Below the pieces are notes generated by a model that was not told the DNA's origin, ran no database searches, and saw only the letters and a program-made list of their open reading frames with translations. A stretch of 64,000 nucleotides of DNA from the NCBI RefSeq assembly GCF_009498275.1, contig NZ_CP045643.1, positions 4,464,001-4,528,000 on the forward strand, read 5' to 3'. Positions 54,692 through 62,879 of this stretch are shown here, one piece after another (positions within the stretch are counted from its first letter, which is position 1; the number at the start of each line of letters is the position of its first letter). A program made the position numbers and the translations under genes. The stretch comes from Streptomyces fagopyri. GTDB taxonomy: Bacteria > Actinomycetota > Actinomycetes > Streptomycetales > Streptomycetaceae.

Positions 54692-55267
54692 TCACACCTG
54701 GGTCCGGTGGAAGTTGAGGAAGGACCGGGAGGCGGTCGGTCCGCGCTGCCCCTGGTAGCGGGAGCCGTACCGGTCGCTGCCGTACGGGAACTCGGCCGGC
54801 GAGCTGAGCTGGAACATGCACAGCTGCCCGATCTTCATGCCCGGCCAGAGCTTGATGGGCAGCGTCGCGAGGTTGGACAGCTCCAGGGTCACGTGTCCGG
54901 AGAAGCCGGGATCGATGAACCCCGCGGTGGAGTGCGTGACGAGGCCGAGCCGCCCGAGGGAGCTCTTGCCCTCGAGCCGCGAGGCGAGGTCGTCGGGCAG
55001 CGTGATGACCTCGTACGTACTGGCGAGGACGAACTCGCCGGGGTGCAGGATGAACGGCTCGTCGCCCTCGGGCTCGACCAGCCGTGTCAGATCCGCCTGC
55101 TCGATGGCGGGGTCGATGTGGGGGTAGCGGTGATTCTCGAACACCCGGAAGTAGCGGTCGAGCCGCACGTCGACGCTCGACGGCTGCACCATGGATTCGT
55201 CGTACGGATCGATCCGCACCCGTCCGGCGTCGATCTCGGCCCGGATGTCCTTGTCTGAGAGAAGCAC
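54692..55267 (-). CDS. dcd: dCTP deaminase, possibly dUMP-forming
   Basis: The 191-residue trimeric enzyme makes dUTP (or dUMP in the bifunctional actinobacterial form) from dCTP for thymidylate supply. It shows [34 protein letters not shown], the central motif [20 protein letters not shown] followed by [13 protein letters not shown], and [10 protein letters not shown] at the C-terminus. The length equals the mycobacterial enzyme known to be bifunctional, so dUMP may be the product, but sequence alone does not decide that. It is the first gene of a pair with the PRTase. Confidence 0.97.
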   Translation of the reverse strand: MLLSDKDIRAEIDAGRVRIDPYDESMVQPSSVDVRLDRYFRVFENHRYPHIDPAIEQADLTRLVEPEGDEPFILHPGEFVLASTYEVITLPDDLASRLEGKSSLGRLGLVTHSTAGFIDPGFSGHVTLELSNLATLPIKLWPGMKIGQLCMFQLSSPAEFPYGSDRYGSRYQGQRGPTASRSFLNFHRTQV

Positions 55268-55349
55268 GCCCCGAGGATACGCGTGGGGCTGCCCACAATT
55301 GTGGACAGCCCCACTCCTACGTACCGCTGAGACCGCTCGGCGTCTGCCG

Positions 55350-55508
55350 CTACTGCTTCTCCAACGCCACCGGAACGACGTTCCGCAGCCGCGTGCACCG
55401 CGGGCACCGGATCAATCGACCGGGGCCGAGCCGCTCGGCCTTCTGCATCGGGAACGAAGCGGTGCTGAACACGTGCCCCTCGGCACATCGGACGACGGTG
55501 CGCTCCAT
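55350..55508 (-). CDS. Very small zinc-ribbon-like protein
   Basis: The 52-residue protein begins [19 protein letters not shown] and has a second half [21 protein letters not shown]8, H12 and the CPRC pair can bind one zinc ion, as in ribosome- or RNA-polymerase-associated ribbons. A GTG start at 55517 lies close after GGGAG and is an alternative. It is upstream of dcd on the same strand with an 82-bp gap. The role is unknown. Confidence 0.7.
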   Translation of the reverse strand: MERTVVRCAEGHVFSTASFPMQKAERLGPGRLIRCPRCTRLRNVVPVALEKQ

Positions 55509-55781
55509 CAAGTCCACGGAGTCCCTTCCCCAAGAGCCTTCGTCAGGCACCGGCGTGGCTGACGACGAAAGCCACATTACGGGATGAACGGGACGGCTCC
55601 CCAAGCGGCACTCCGACCCCGCCAGGACACTCTCCCTCGGCGCCACCGTACGCCCCAACTCCGTTCCCCCGCAGCCGTGTCCACCCCCCGAAACGCACGG
55701 CGGCCCCGCGGCTTCAGCGCCGGGGGCCAGGCATGAGGTAGAGTGAGCGGGCATTCGACACCGGATGAACCGGCGTCTTAC

Positions 55782-55852
55782 GCGGGTGTAGTTTAATGGT
55801 AGAACATCAGCTTCCCAAGCTGAGAGCGCGAGTTCGATTCTCGTCACCCGCT
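55782..55852 (+). tRNA. tRNA-Gly (anticodon CCC)
   Basis: The 71-nt cloverleaf has the acceptor stem GCGGGTG / CACCCGC, D-arm GTAGTTTAATGGTAGAAC, anticodon stem TCAGC / GCTGA with loop TTCCCAA (anticodon CCC at 55814-55816) and T-arm with GTTCGATTC. CCA is not encoded. It reads GGG codons, which are frequent in this genome. A terminator follows 7 bp later. Confidence 0.97.
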
Positions 55853-55859
55853 CTTCTTG

Positions 55860-55886
55860 AAGCCCCAGGTCGCCGACCTGGGGCTT
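55860..55886 (+). terminator. tRNA terminator
   Basis: The perfect 12-bp stem AAGCCCCAGGTC / GACCTGGGGCTT has the loop GCC and begins 8 nt after the tRNA. Confidence 0.93.
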
Positions 55887-56304
55887 GTGTGTTGGTGGGG
55901 ATTCTCCATCTCATTCGGTCCGCCTGGCGAAGGAAGATCGGGCACGCACCGGGTATGAGCGCCTGGCATGCGCGGTGCGCGCGCTCCCGTTGCCGGAATA
56001 TGACGCTGCCCTGCGAATTCGTGGCGTCGGGCGCGGCCTTCCCGTAGGAGAGCCCTCAGCCTGCCATTCCACAGCGAGGCTGAATGGCGTATTCGTGCGC
56101 CTCGAAGGCGACGGCAACCCAAGTCGCCGCGGGCAGAAAGAGCTTGGGCACCGGGGAGCTCCCGTCACAGAGGCAGGCCCCTTCGGACTCTGTCAGGGTC
56201 CGATGCGCCGTAGCGGGACTTCCGCCCTGTGCTGAGCCACCGTCGCGCGGAGCCGCATTCCGGCAGCCGGTAATGCATGGCAGCCAGTCATGAACATGCT
56301 GTTA
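55887..56304. other. Spacer between tRNA-Gly and the large FG-GAP gene
   Basis: About 420 bp hold no recognised gene. A frame at 55885-56235 (plus strand) has partly protein-like residues (AVRALPLPEYDAALRIRGVG) but no ribosome site. The GC content is slightly lower than in neighbouring genes. No copy of the tRNA 3' end was seen here. Confidence 0.5.
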
Positions 56305-56332
56305 CGCTCCCCCCACGCGCGTGGGGGGAGCG
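56305..56332. promoter_or_regulatory. 28-bp perfect palindrome in the leader of the FG-GAP gene
   Basis: CGCTCCCCCCACGC and its exact complement stand back to back, 76 bp before the start codon, directly after TGCTGTTA that may be a -10 element. In RNA this is a very stable hairpin near the 5' end. Confidence 0.55.
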
Positions 56333-56408
56333 GCCGGGGGGCCGGGGGAAGTGCCAAGGCGTTGCCGTACGTCCCGCCATGCCTTCTTCTTGCCTTTCAG
56401 GAGGAACG

Positions 56409-59400
56409 GTGGCCCGACTCGGCCGACCCAGACACAGACCGACTCTTGGTTCACGTTCAGCACGCCTCGGCCCGCCGACGGTGCGTACCGCGGCCGTCCT
56501 GGCGACGGCGCTGGCTCTCAGCCTCCCGCTCGTCGCCGTCCCGTCCTCGGCGGCAGCCGCGCCGCAGCCGGCCCCCGCGGCAGGAGAGTTCGTGCTGCCC
56601 GCCGCCCCGCGTGCCGTCCCCAGGGCCACTCAGATCCTCAACGCGGGGACCAGCGGCTTCCTTTGGGCCCAGGAGGGTGACGACCGGCTCCTGTGGACGG
56701 ACTACGCCACCGGCGCCGCGACCGCACTGGAGCAGCGGCTGGACGTCCCGGTGCAGTACGACATCGACAGCGGCTACTTCCGTGAGGCCGCGTCGTCCCG
56801 ACCCGGCTACTACGGGGATGGTTCCGACACCGTAGCCCTCTACTCGGAGGAGGACTCGCAGGTCACCCTCCTTCAAGGCGCGGGCGCCTCGGGCGGCACC
56901 ACCGTGGTGCCGGTGCCCGAGTACCACACCTACCAGGGGACCTTCGGCAGCACCGTCGTCACCAGCACCAGCGGCGTCAACGGGAACCCGAACGCCTACC
57001 AGTTGTGGCGCGTCGAGGACGGGGGCGGGGTCGGGCAGACGCCCGTGACCGGGCTGCCGGACGGTGCGGGCAACATCGTCGTGGACGACGGTGACGCCCG
57101 GTCGGTCATCCTCCGCTACGACACCGACGAGGACAGCTGGGGCCACTGGGGCATCGTCGACCTCGCCACCGGCGCGTTCAGCACGCTGCCCGACCGGGTC
57201 GACCCGGAGGACGGCTGGGAGGTGACCGGCTTCCGGCTGGGCGCCGACTCTGTGCTGCGGCTGCGAAGCGGGCGCGGCAAGGCGGACGTGTACGACCGCG
57301 ACGACCTGTCCGCCCCAGCCCGTACCTTCGATACGGGCGCACTGAGCTACGAGGCCGCGTACGGGATCGTCGGCGACAAGCTGCTCGGCGTCGAACCGGT
57401 GTCGCCCGGCGACAACAAGTACCGGGGCCAGCCGCTGTGGGCCCTCACGTCCGACGGCACGGACACCGACCTGATCAAGGTCATGGATCCGGCCGCCCAC
57501 CAGATCGTCCAGGCACCGGACGGCTCTGTCCTCGTGGCGGGCGCCGAGCAGTACGTCGAGCAGGGCGATCTCGACTGGGGCGTCCACCGGATCGCCCTGG
57601 CCACCGACGGCTCGCTCACCCGCAGCCGCCTGTCCGCCGTGCGGCCGATGCCCGCGCGGATCAACGGCCTCTCGCTCGGCAGCGGCATCCTCACCACTGC
57701 CGACAACAGCACGCTGTACGAGCCCGGCACGATCATCGGCGCCTATCGCAGCACCTGGCTCACCACGAGCGGCACCCCGGGCGTCGCCAGGACCACCGTG
57801 GACGGACTGGTCAGCGGGCGGGACGGCGACTGCGCCGCCGACGCCACCCGCTGCATCCCGATGTTCGCCGACGGCACCGGCCGCCACGGCCGCCGCGACG
57901 CCACCGAGTCCGGCCTGACCATGCTGCGCACCAACGGCGCCACCGCCTGGGGTCCCACCCTCGACACGGGCGACGACAGCCCGGAACTCAACGATCTCTC
58001 CGGGCGGTACGCGGTCATCGACGGCGCCTCCTCCGGCGATCAGTACATCAGCGAGTTCCCCGACGGTTCGGCGGGCAAGGTCCTGCAGGAGCGCGACGGC
58101 GTCGCCGCGGCCGTCTGGGGCAACACCCTGTGGAGCGGCGCGGCCACGGGAGGCAAGGTCACGGCCACCCGGCTCCCGTCCGGCACTGTCGTTGAGTCCT
58201 TCACCACCCGCAACGGCTGCACTCCGTCCAGCCTCCAGGCCGTGGGCCGCTGGGTGTACTGGACCTGTGTGGACTCCTGGGGCGACGTCCAGGGCTCGGG
58301 CGTCTACGACCGTGCCGCCAAGCGCACCGCCACCGCCCCGGCCGGCAGGGTTCTCCTCGGAGACGGCTACCTCGTCCAACACATCGGCGGCACCAACTCG
58401 GACAGCGGGCTGACGCTCTTCGACCTGCACGGCGGTCTGCCGTCCAGCGGCTCATCCACCGATCTGCCGAGCCGCAAGCTCGTCAACTGGACCGAACTCG
58501 GCCGGTACGGAACCGGGGTCAGCGGGATACGCACCAGCTGGACCGTGGACCGCTTCGGCGGCGGTGTCGCCTATGCCGACGACGAGCAGCGCGTCCACCT
58601 CGTGCCGACAGGCGTTCCGGCATCCGCACTGTCGGCCATCGACTCCACGGTCACGTCCGGGCCCGCGAGCTGGTCCGGCACCTGGTGGCTGTCGAAGCCT
58701 GCCGCCTCCTGGAAGGCGACCGTCCGGCACAAGGCGTCCGGCGCCACCGTGCGTACCGTGTCCGGCTCCGCCGCCCGCGGTCTGCTCAAGGCCGCCTGGG
58801 ACGGAAAGGACTCCGCGGGCCGCCTCGTCACCAACGGCGCCTACACCTGGACGCTCACCGCCCAGCCCGCCGACGGCCAGGGCGCCGCCCTCACCATCTC
58901 CGGCACCATCGCGGTGACGGCCGGAGCGGCGGCACGGCGCGACTACGCGGGCAACGACGGTGTCGGCGACGTCCTCACCCTCAACTCCTCCGGCACCCTC
59001 ACCATCCAGCGCGGCACCGGCACGGGCACGCTGGGCAGCAAGGTCTCCGGTGCAGGCTGGCCGACCACCGCGAGGTTCGTGCCGTTCGGCGACCTGAGCG
59101 GCGACCGGTGCAACGACGTCCTGGTCCGGTTGAGCAGCGGCGCCCTCCGCGCCTACCGCCCCGCTTGCGGCAAGGCGGCGACGCCCTCGACGCCGTACAC
59201 CTCACTCGAACCCTCGGACTGGGGCCAGTACGACGTGCTGACCTCGCCGGGGGATGTGAGCGGTGACGGCCGCCCGGACCTGATCGCCCGCAACGCCTCG
59301 ACCGGCACGGTCTACCTGTACAAGGGCACCAGCACGGGCAAGCTGTCGGCCCGCGTGAAGCTGTACGACAACTGGAAGACCTACAAGAAGGTCGTGGGTG

Positions 59401-59702
59401 CCGGTGACCTGAACGGCGACGGCATCGACGACCTCCTGGCCCAGGACAAGTCGAACATCCTGTACCGGTACGAAGGCACCGGCAGGGGCACTTTCAAGGC
59501 CCGTGTGAAGGTGTTCTCGAACTGGGGCGCGTCCTACAACGCGGTCGTCGGAGTCGGAGACATCACCGGTGACGGCAGGGCAGACCTCGTCTCGCGCGAC
59601 ACCAGCGGCAACCTGTACCGCAACAACGGTGACGGCAAGGGGTCGTTCGGCGGCCGAACCAAGATCGCGACGGGCTGGCAGGGGTACAAGGCCGTCGTAT
59701 AA
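56409..59702 (+). CDS. Large secreted protein with propeller-like N-part and FG-GAP C-terminus
   Basis: The 1097-residue protein has a long basic N-region and signal sequence (TAAVLATALALSLPLVAV.., SSAAAA/PQP). About 650 residues look like irregular beta-propeller strands. A FlgD-like Ig segment (VRHKASGATVRTVSGSA, AAWDGKDSAGRLVTNGAYTW) precedes a C-terminal FG-GAP/VCBS module (DLSGDRCNDVLVR, DVSGDGRPDLIAR, DLNGDGIDDLLAQ, DITGDGRADLVSR). The GTG at 56409 has AGGAGG 5 nt upstream; earlier frames are not needed. It is convergent with a protein sharing the C-terminal module. Extracellular binding is likely; the ligand is unknown. Confidence 0.88.
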   Translation: MARLGRPRHRPTLGSRSARLGPPTVRTAAVLATALALSLPLVAVPSSAAAAPQPAPAAGEFVLPAAPRAVPRATQILNAGTSGFLWAQEGDDRLLWTDYATGAATALEQRLDVPVQYDIDSGYFREAASSRPGYYGDGSDTVALYSEEDSQVTLLQGAGASGGTTVVPVPEYHTYQGTFGSTVVTSTSGVNGNPNAYQLWRVEDGGGVGQTPVTGLPDGAGNIVVDDGDARSVILRYDTDEDSWGHWGIVDLATGAFSTLPDRVDPEDGWEVTGFRLGADSVLRLRSGRGKADVYDRDDLSAPARTFDTGALSYEAAYGIVGDKLLGVEPVSPGDNKYRGQPLWALTSDGTDTDLIKVMDPAAHQIVQAPDGSVLVAGAEQYVEQGDLDWGVHRIALATDGSLTRSRLSAVRPMPARINGLSLGSGILTTADNSTLYEPGTIIGAYRSTWLTTSGTPGVARTTVDGLVSGRDGDCAADATRCIPMFADGTGRHGRRDATESGLTMLRTNGATAWGPTLDTGDDSPELNDLSGRYAVIDGASSGDQYISEFPDGSAGKVLQERDGVAAAVWGNTLWSGAATGGKVTATRLPSGTVVESFTTRNGCTPSSLQAVGRWVYWTCVDSWGDVQGSGVYDRAAKRTATAPAGRVLLGDGYLVQHIGGTNSDSGLTLFDLHGGLPSSGSSTDLPSRKLVNWTELGRYGTGVSGIRTSWTVDRFGGGVAYADDEQRVHLVPTGVPASALSAIDSTVTSGPASWSGTWWLSKPAASWKATVRHKASGATVRTVSGSAARGLLKAAWDGKDSAGRLVTNGAYTWTLTAQPADGQGAALTISGTIAVTAGAAARRDYAGNDGVGDVLTLNSSGTLTIQRGTGTGTLGSKVSGAGWPTTARFVPFGDLSGDRCNDVLVRLSSGALRAYRPACGKAATPSTPYTSLEPSDWGQYDVLTSPGDVSGDGRPDLIARNASTGTVYLYKGTSTGKLSARVKLYDNWKTYKKVVGAGDLNGDGIDDLLAQDKSNILYRYEGTGRGTFKARVKVFSNWGASYNAVVGVGDITGDGRADLVSRDTSGNLYRNNGDGKGSFGGRTKIATGWQGYKAVV

Positions 59703-59752
59703 GGGACATCGACCGCGTGGCACCCACTGCCGGGCCCACGTTTCTCGGCCTG

Positions 59753-59788
59753 GGCCCGGCGATTCGCCTCTCGGCGAACCGCCGGGCC
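59753..59788. terminator. Terminator of the large FG-GAP gene
   Basis: The arms around CCCGGCGATTCGCC / GGCGAACCGCCGGG (one mismatch, extended by GG/CC) have the short loop TCTC, 51 bp past the stop. Confidence 0.82.
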
Positions 59789-60141
59789 TCCGCCTGCGGG
59801 GCAGGTTCGACCGCGAACTGAACCGCCTCCCCGAGGTCCTCACCGAGGACGCTGTAGGCCGACGACCGGCTCGAAGCGCGGACCTGGGTGCCGCGCCGGG
59901 ACGCCAGGTGCTCCACGAGCGCCGCCACGCCTCCGACACGGGGCGGGCCTTTCACCGCCATGTGTCGGCGTGACCACGACTGTGGAGAACGGCTCCTCCT
60001 CGTCGTGTGCCACCTCGTCGATGAGTTCCGCACCATCGGCCCAGTGACCGCGTGTCATCCCCGGCGCCCGCGCCGAAATCATCGCGACGAAGCCGACCCC
60101 CGGGACCCCCGTGGTCCCGAGTGGCCTGCGGATCCGCGCCG
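59789..60141. other. Convergent spacer between the two FG-GAP genes
   Basis: About 350 bp. A minus-strand frame (59563-60036) contains a protein-like piece (LVEHLASRRGTQVRASSRSS, LGEDLGEAVQFAVEPA) that could be a decayed gene; I cannot name it. Otherwise nothing is seen. Confidence 0.45.
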
Positions 60142-62313
60142 TCAGGAGATGCGGATGTCCGACCAGTTCGTGGCCTTGCCGACCTGCGACCGGTTGTCGA
60201 AGCCGCCGTGGCCGTTGCCCCGGTTCAGCCAGGCCCGGCCGTCCTTGTCCAGCGAGATCAGGTCGGCCCGGCCGTCCCCGGACAGATCGAGCCCGCCGAC
60301 CACGTCCTTGTAGGAGGTGCCCCAGTCCTTGAAGACCAGCGACCGGGGCGTGAACGTGCCGGCGCCGGTCCCCCTGAACCGCCACAGCTCGTTCGACGCG
60401 TCGATGGCCAGCAGGTCGTTCTTGCCGTCGCCGTCGAGGTCCCCGGCGGCGATCAGCCTCTTGTAGCCGCCGAAGCCGGACCCGGCGAGCGAGCGGGCCT
60501 TGAAGCCGCCCGCGCCGTTGTTCGCGTACAAGTACAGCTTCCCGGTCGAGGCGGACCGGGTCAGCAGGTCGGCCCGGCCGTCGCCCGTCATGTCGCCGGG
60601 CGAGACGACCGCGTCGTACCCGCTCCAGTCCGAGGAGACCTTGACGTGGAACGACTGCTGGTCGGGCAGTCCGCCGCAGATCGTCGGGTAGACGCGGGCC
60701 TCGCCGTTCGGGTAGCGGACGAACACGTCGTCGCAGCGGTCGCCGTCGAGGTCGCCGAACGGCAGCACGAGCGTGCCCGTCGGCCAGCCGCTCGCGCGCT
60801 GCCCCGCGGACAGCTTCGTCGCGTCGCCCGCGTACACCTTCAGCCCGGTGCTGTTGCGGCCGAACAGGTCGGCCTTGCCGTCGTCCGTGTAGTCACGCCA
60901 CTTGGGCAGCGCGCGGCTGGTGGTGGTGGCCTGGTAGACGCCGTCCAGGACGAAGCTGTTCGTCTCGGTCCGCTTGTACTCGTCCCACAGCACGACGGGC
61001 CGGCCGAGCTCGTCGGCGGCCACCAGGGGCACCCCGGTGAACTGGGCACTCGTCGCGCTCAGCCGCCGCGGGGCGGACCAGGTGCCGCCCTTGAAGACGG
61101 CGGCCATCGTGTACTCCTCGCTCGAGTAGCCCTCCCGCCACGTCACCGTGACCGTGCCGCCCGAGGTGGCGGCCGCGTCGACCGCGCGCACCTTCTTGTG
61201 CGTGGAGAAGGGCTGCGTGTACGGCTGCCAGGCGCCAGTGGCCGCCGAGCGCACCGCGTACCAGGGGCCGGTCGAGTAGCCGGGCCCGCCGGCGACGAAG
61301 AGGTCGCCGTCGGGCAGGTAGACGGGCGCCGTCATCCCGTACGTGCTCCCATAGTTGGCAGCCGACCGCGGGGGGCTCCACTGCGTGGCGCCGACGGGGC
61401 GGCGCGTGTGCATGAGGTGCGCGGTGTCGTCGTAGAACACGTCGAAGCCGCCCTGTGGATCGGCGAACACCTTCGGGCGCGCCAGGTCCACGCCCGGGAC
61501 CGGGAAGCCCTGGACCGCGGTCCAGGCGGACGCGCCGGGAGCCTTCTCCAGGGCGACGACGGCCTTGCTTGCCTGCCACTGCCACACCAGCAGGGCGGTG
61601 CCGTCCTTGGCGACCGCCAGGTCCATGGCGGAAATGTTCCGACTGCCGGACGGCGGCTGCGCGTTGAGGTCGGCCGGAGCGGTCCACGCGGCCCGCGGGC
61701 CGGCCTTCTCGGCGGCCTTCACGACACCGGAGACCGACCACACGGCGACCAGCCGGCCGTCGGGGGCCGCCGCCAGGTGGTGGTAGCCCTTCTCGGGGAC
61801 CGCGGCGACGTACTCGGGCTCGGAGAAGGCGGTCGCGCCGGGCGTGAGGGTGGCCACCTTCAGCCAGTAGTTGTTGTGGTCGTCGGCACGCTCGGCCCGC
61901 CAGACCAGGCGCACTGAGCCGTCGCCGAGCGAGACGAGCTCGGTGTTGTACCCGCCGGCGCCCGGCCAGGTCTGCGGGGCGAGCCAGCGGGTGCTGCCGG
62001 CGGGCCGGATCCGGGTGGAACGGGAGGGCCCGTCGCCGGTGAGGGAGACGAGGGCGCCGTTCCCGGCCGACTCCAAGGTGCTCACCCCGCCCGAGGCGGA
62101 GACGGGGTCGGGGTTCGGGGCGTGCGTGGTGCGGGTGCCCCACGGGCCCGGCGCACCCGTCTCGACGGCGGCCGAGGCAGTGCCGGTGGCCGTGGCGGTG
62201 GTGCCGGTGGCCGCGACCGCGGCGGTGGTGTGGGCGGCGGCCGGGGCCGCGGCGGCCAGGGCGAGGACGGGAGTGAGCGCGATGCCGAGCACCGCGCGGA
62301 ACTGCGAAGTCAT
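60142..62313 (-). CDS. Secreted protein with FG-GAP C-terminal module
   Basis: The 723-residue protein has a signal peptide (RAVLGIALTPVLALAAAAPA, AAA/HTT). A Thr/Ala stretch and about 420 residues of beta-propeller-like repeats follow (WRAERADDHNNYWLKVATL, LLVWQWQASKAVVALEKAPG, VTWREGYSSEEYTMAAVF). The C-terminal FG-GAP module has DYTDDGKADLFGR, DLDGDRCDDVFVR, DMTGDGRADLLTR, DLDGDGKNDLLAI and DLSGDGRADLISL. This module matches the C-terminus of the convergent 1097-residue protein. GGGGGG precedes the ATG. Extracellular, probably calcium-binding. Confidence 0.9.
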   Translation of the reverse strand: MTSQFRAVLGIALTPVLALAAAAPAAAHTTAAVAATGTTATATGTASAAVETGAPGPWGTRTTHAPNPDPVSASGGVSTLESAGNGALVSLTGDGPSRSTRIRPAGSTRWLAPQTWPGAGGYNTELVSLGDGSVRLVWRAERADDHNNYWLKVATLTPGATAFSEPEYVAAVPEKGYHHLAAAPDGRLVAVWSVSGVVKAAEKAGPRAAWTAPADLNAQPPSGSRNISAMDLAVAKDGTALLVWQWQASKAVVALEKAPGASAWTAVQGFPVPGVDLARPKVFADPQGGFDVFYDDTAHLMHTRRPVGATQWSPPRSAANYGSTYGMTAPVYLPDGDLFVAGGPGYSTGPWYAVRSAATGAWQPYTQPFSTHKKVRAVDAAATSGGTVTVTWREGYSSEEYTMAAVFKGGTWSAPRRLSATSAQFTGVPLVAADELGRPVVLWDEYKRTETNSFVLDGVYQATTTSRALPKWRDYTDDGKADLFGRNSTGLKVYAGDATKLSAGQRASGWPTGTLVLPFGDLDGDRCDDVFVRYPNGEARVYPTICGGLPDQQSFHVKVSSDWSGYDAVVSPGDMTGDGRADLLTRSASTGKLYLYANNGAGGFKARSLAGSGFGGYKRLIAAGDLDGDGKNDLLAIDASNELWRFRGTGAGTFTPRSLVFKDWGTSYKDVVGGLDLSGDGRADLISLDKDGRAWLNRGNGHGGFDNRSQVGKATNWSDIRIS

Positions 62314-62391
62314 GGGAATGCCCCCCCGGGCAAGGCGTATCCGGTGGCACGGATTCGCCGATCTGTTCGATCAAGTCAGGCGCAGCGTATA

Positions 62392-62613
62392 TCAGCCAAG
62401 ATCGGCCCACGCGGGGGTTTCCCTCCCCTGCTCAGGGGACAGCAGCTCCGGCGACAGCTCCATTGCTGCGTCCCAGTCCGCACCGAACGCAGCTCGCTGT
62501 GCATCCTCATCGCACAAGCAGGAGCCGGGGTACACGGGCCAGAACAACGGATCGTCCAGGTACGCAGTGCTCTGCACCAGAGGGCCACCTTCGCAACCGG
62601 GGATCTCCAGCAC
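62392..62613 (-). CDS. Small acidic protein of unknown function
   Basis: The 73-residue protein (MLEIPGCEGGPLVQSTAYLD, DEDAQRAAFGADWDAAMELS) is acidic and protein-like in codon use, with two close Cys (SCLCDED). It may begin further upstream. It lies between the FG-GAP gene and the gene cut by the window edge, both on the same strand. I do not recognise a family. Confidence 0.45.
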   Translation of the reverse strand: MLEIPGCEGGPLVQSTAYLDDPLFWPVYPGSCLCDEDAQRAAFGADWDAAMELSPELLSPEQGRETPAWADLG

Positions 62614-62879
62614 GTGAGAGTGATGGCATGAGGGTCAGACACCGCCTCGAGGTTCGAGGCTCGGCCACCCCGTCTCGGTTTCCGTCTCATTCATCACCGT
62701 TCGCCGACGTTCAGCCGAGACCAGAAGGCCGCTCCTGGCCACGGGCGGGCCATGAACCCAGGTCATATCCTCGGGCCGCGGCTCCGGGCGCCGGGGGGAT
62801 CGTCGAGCGCGACCGCCACACGAGGACCGCACCACAACCGCACCAGACCGAGCGGGGAACAGCGCGGAATCCTGCGTCC

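Noticed and set aside
55885..56235. 116-residue frame after the tRNA
   Set aside because: It starts inside the tRNA terminator, has no ribosome site and no recognisable domain.
55782..56304. Integrated element at tRNA-Gly
   Set aside because: I found no second copy of the tRNA 3' end and no integrase gene; the spacer right of it is only slightly atypical.
56333..56408. c-di-AMP (ydaO-type) riboswitch in the leader of the FG-GAP gene
   Set aside because: Secreted-protein genes of Streptomyces can have one, but I could not match the conserved core; only a simple hairpin is visible.
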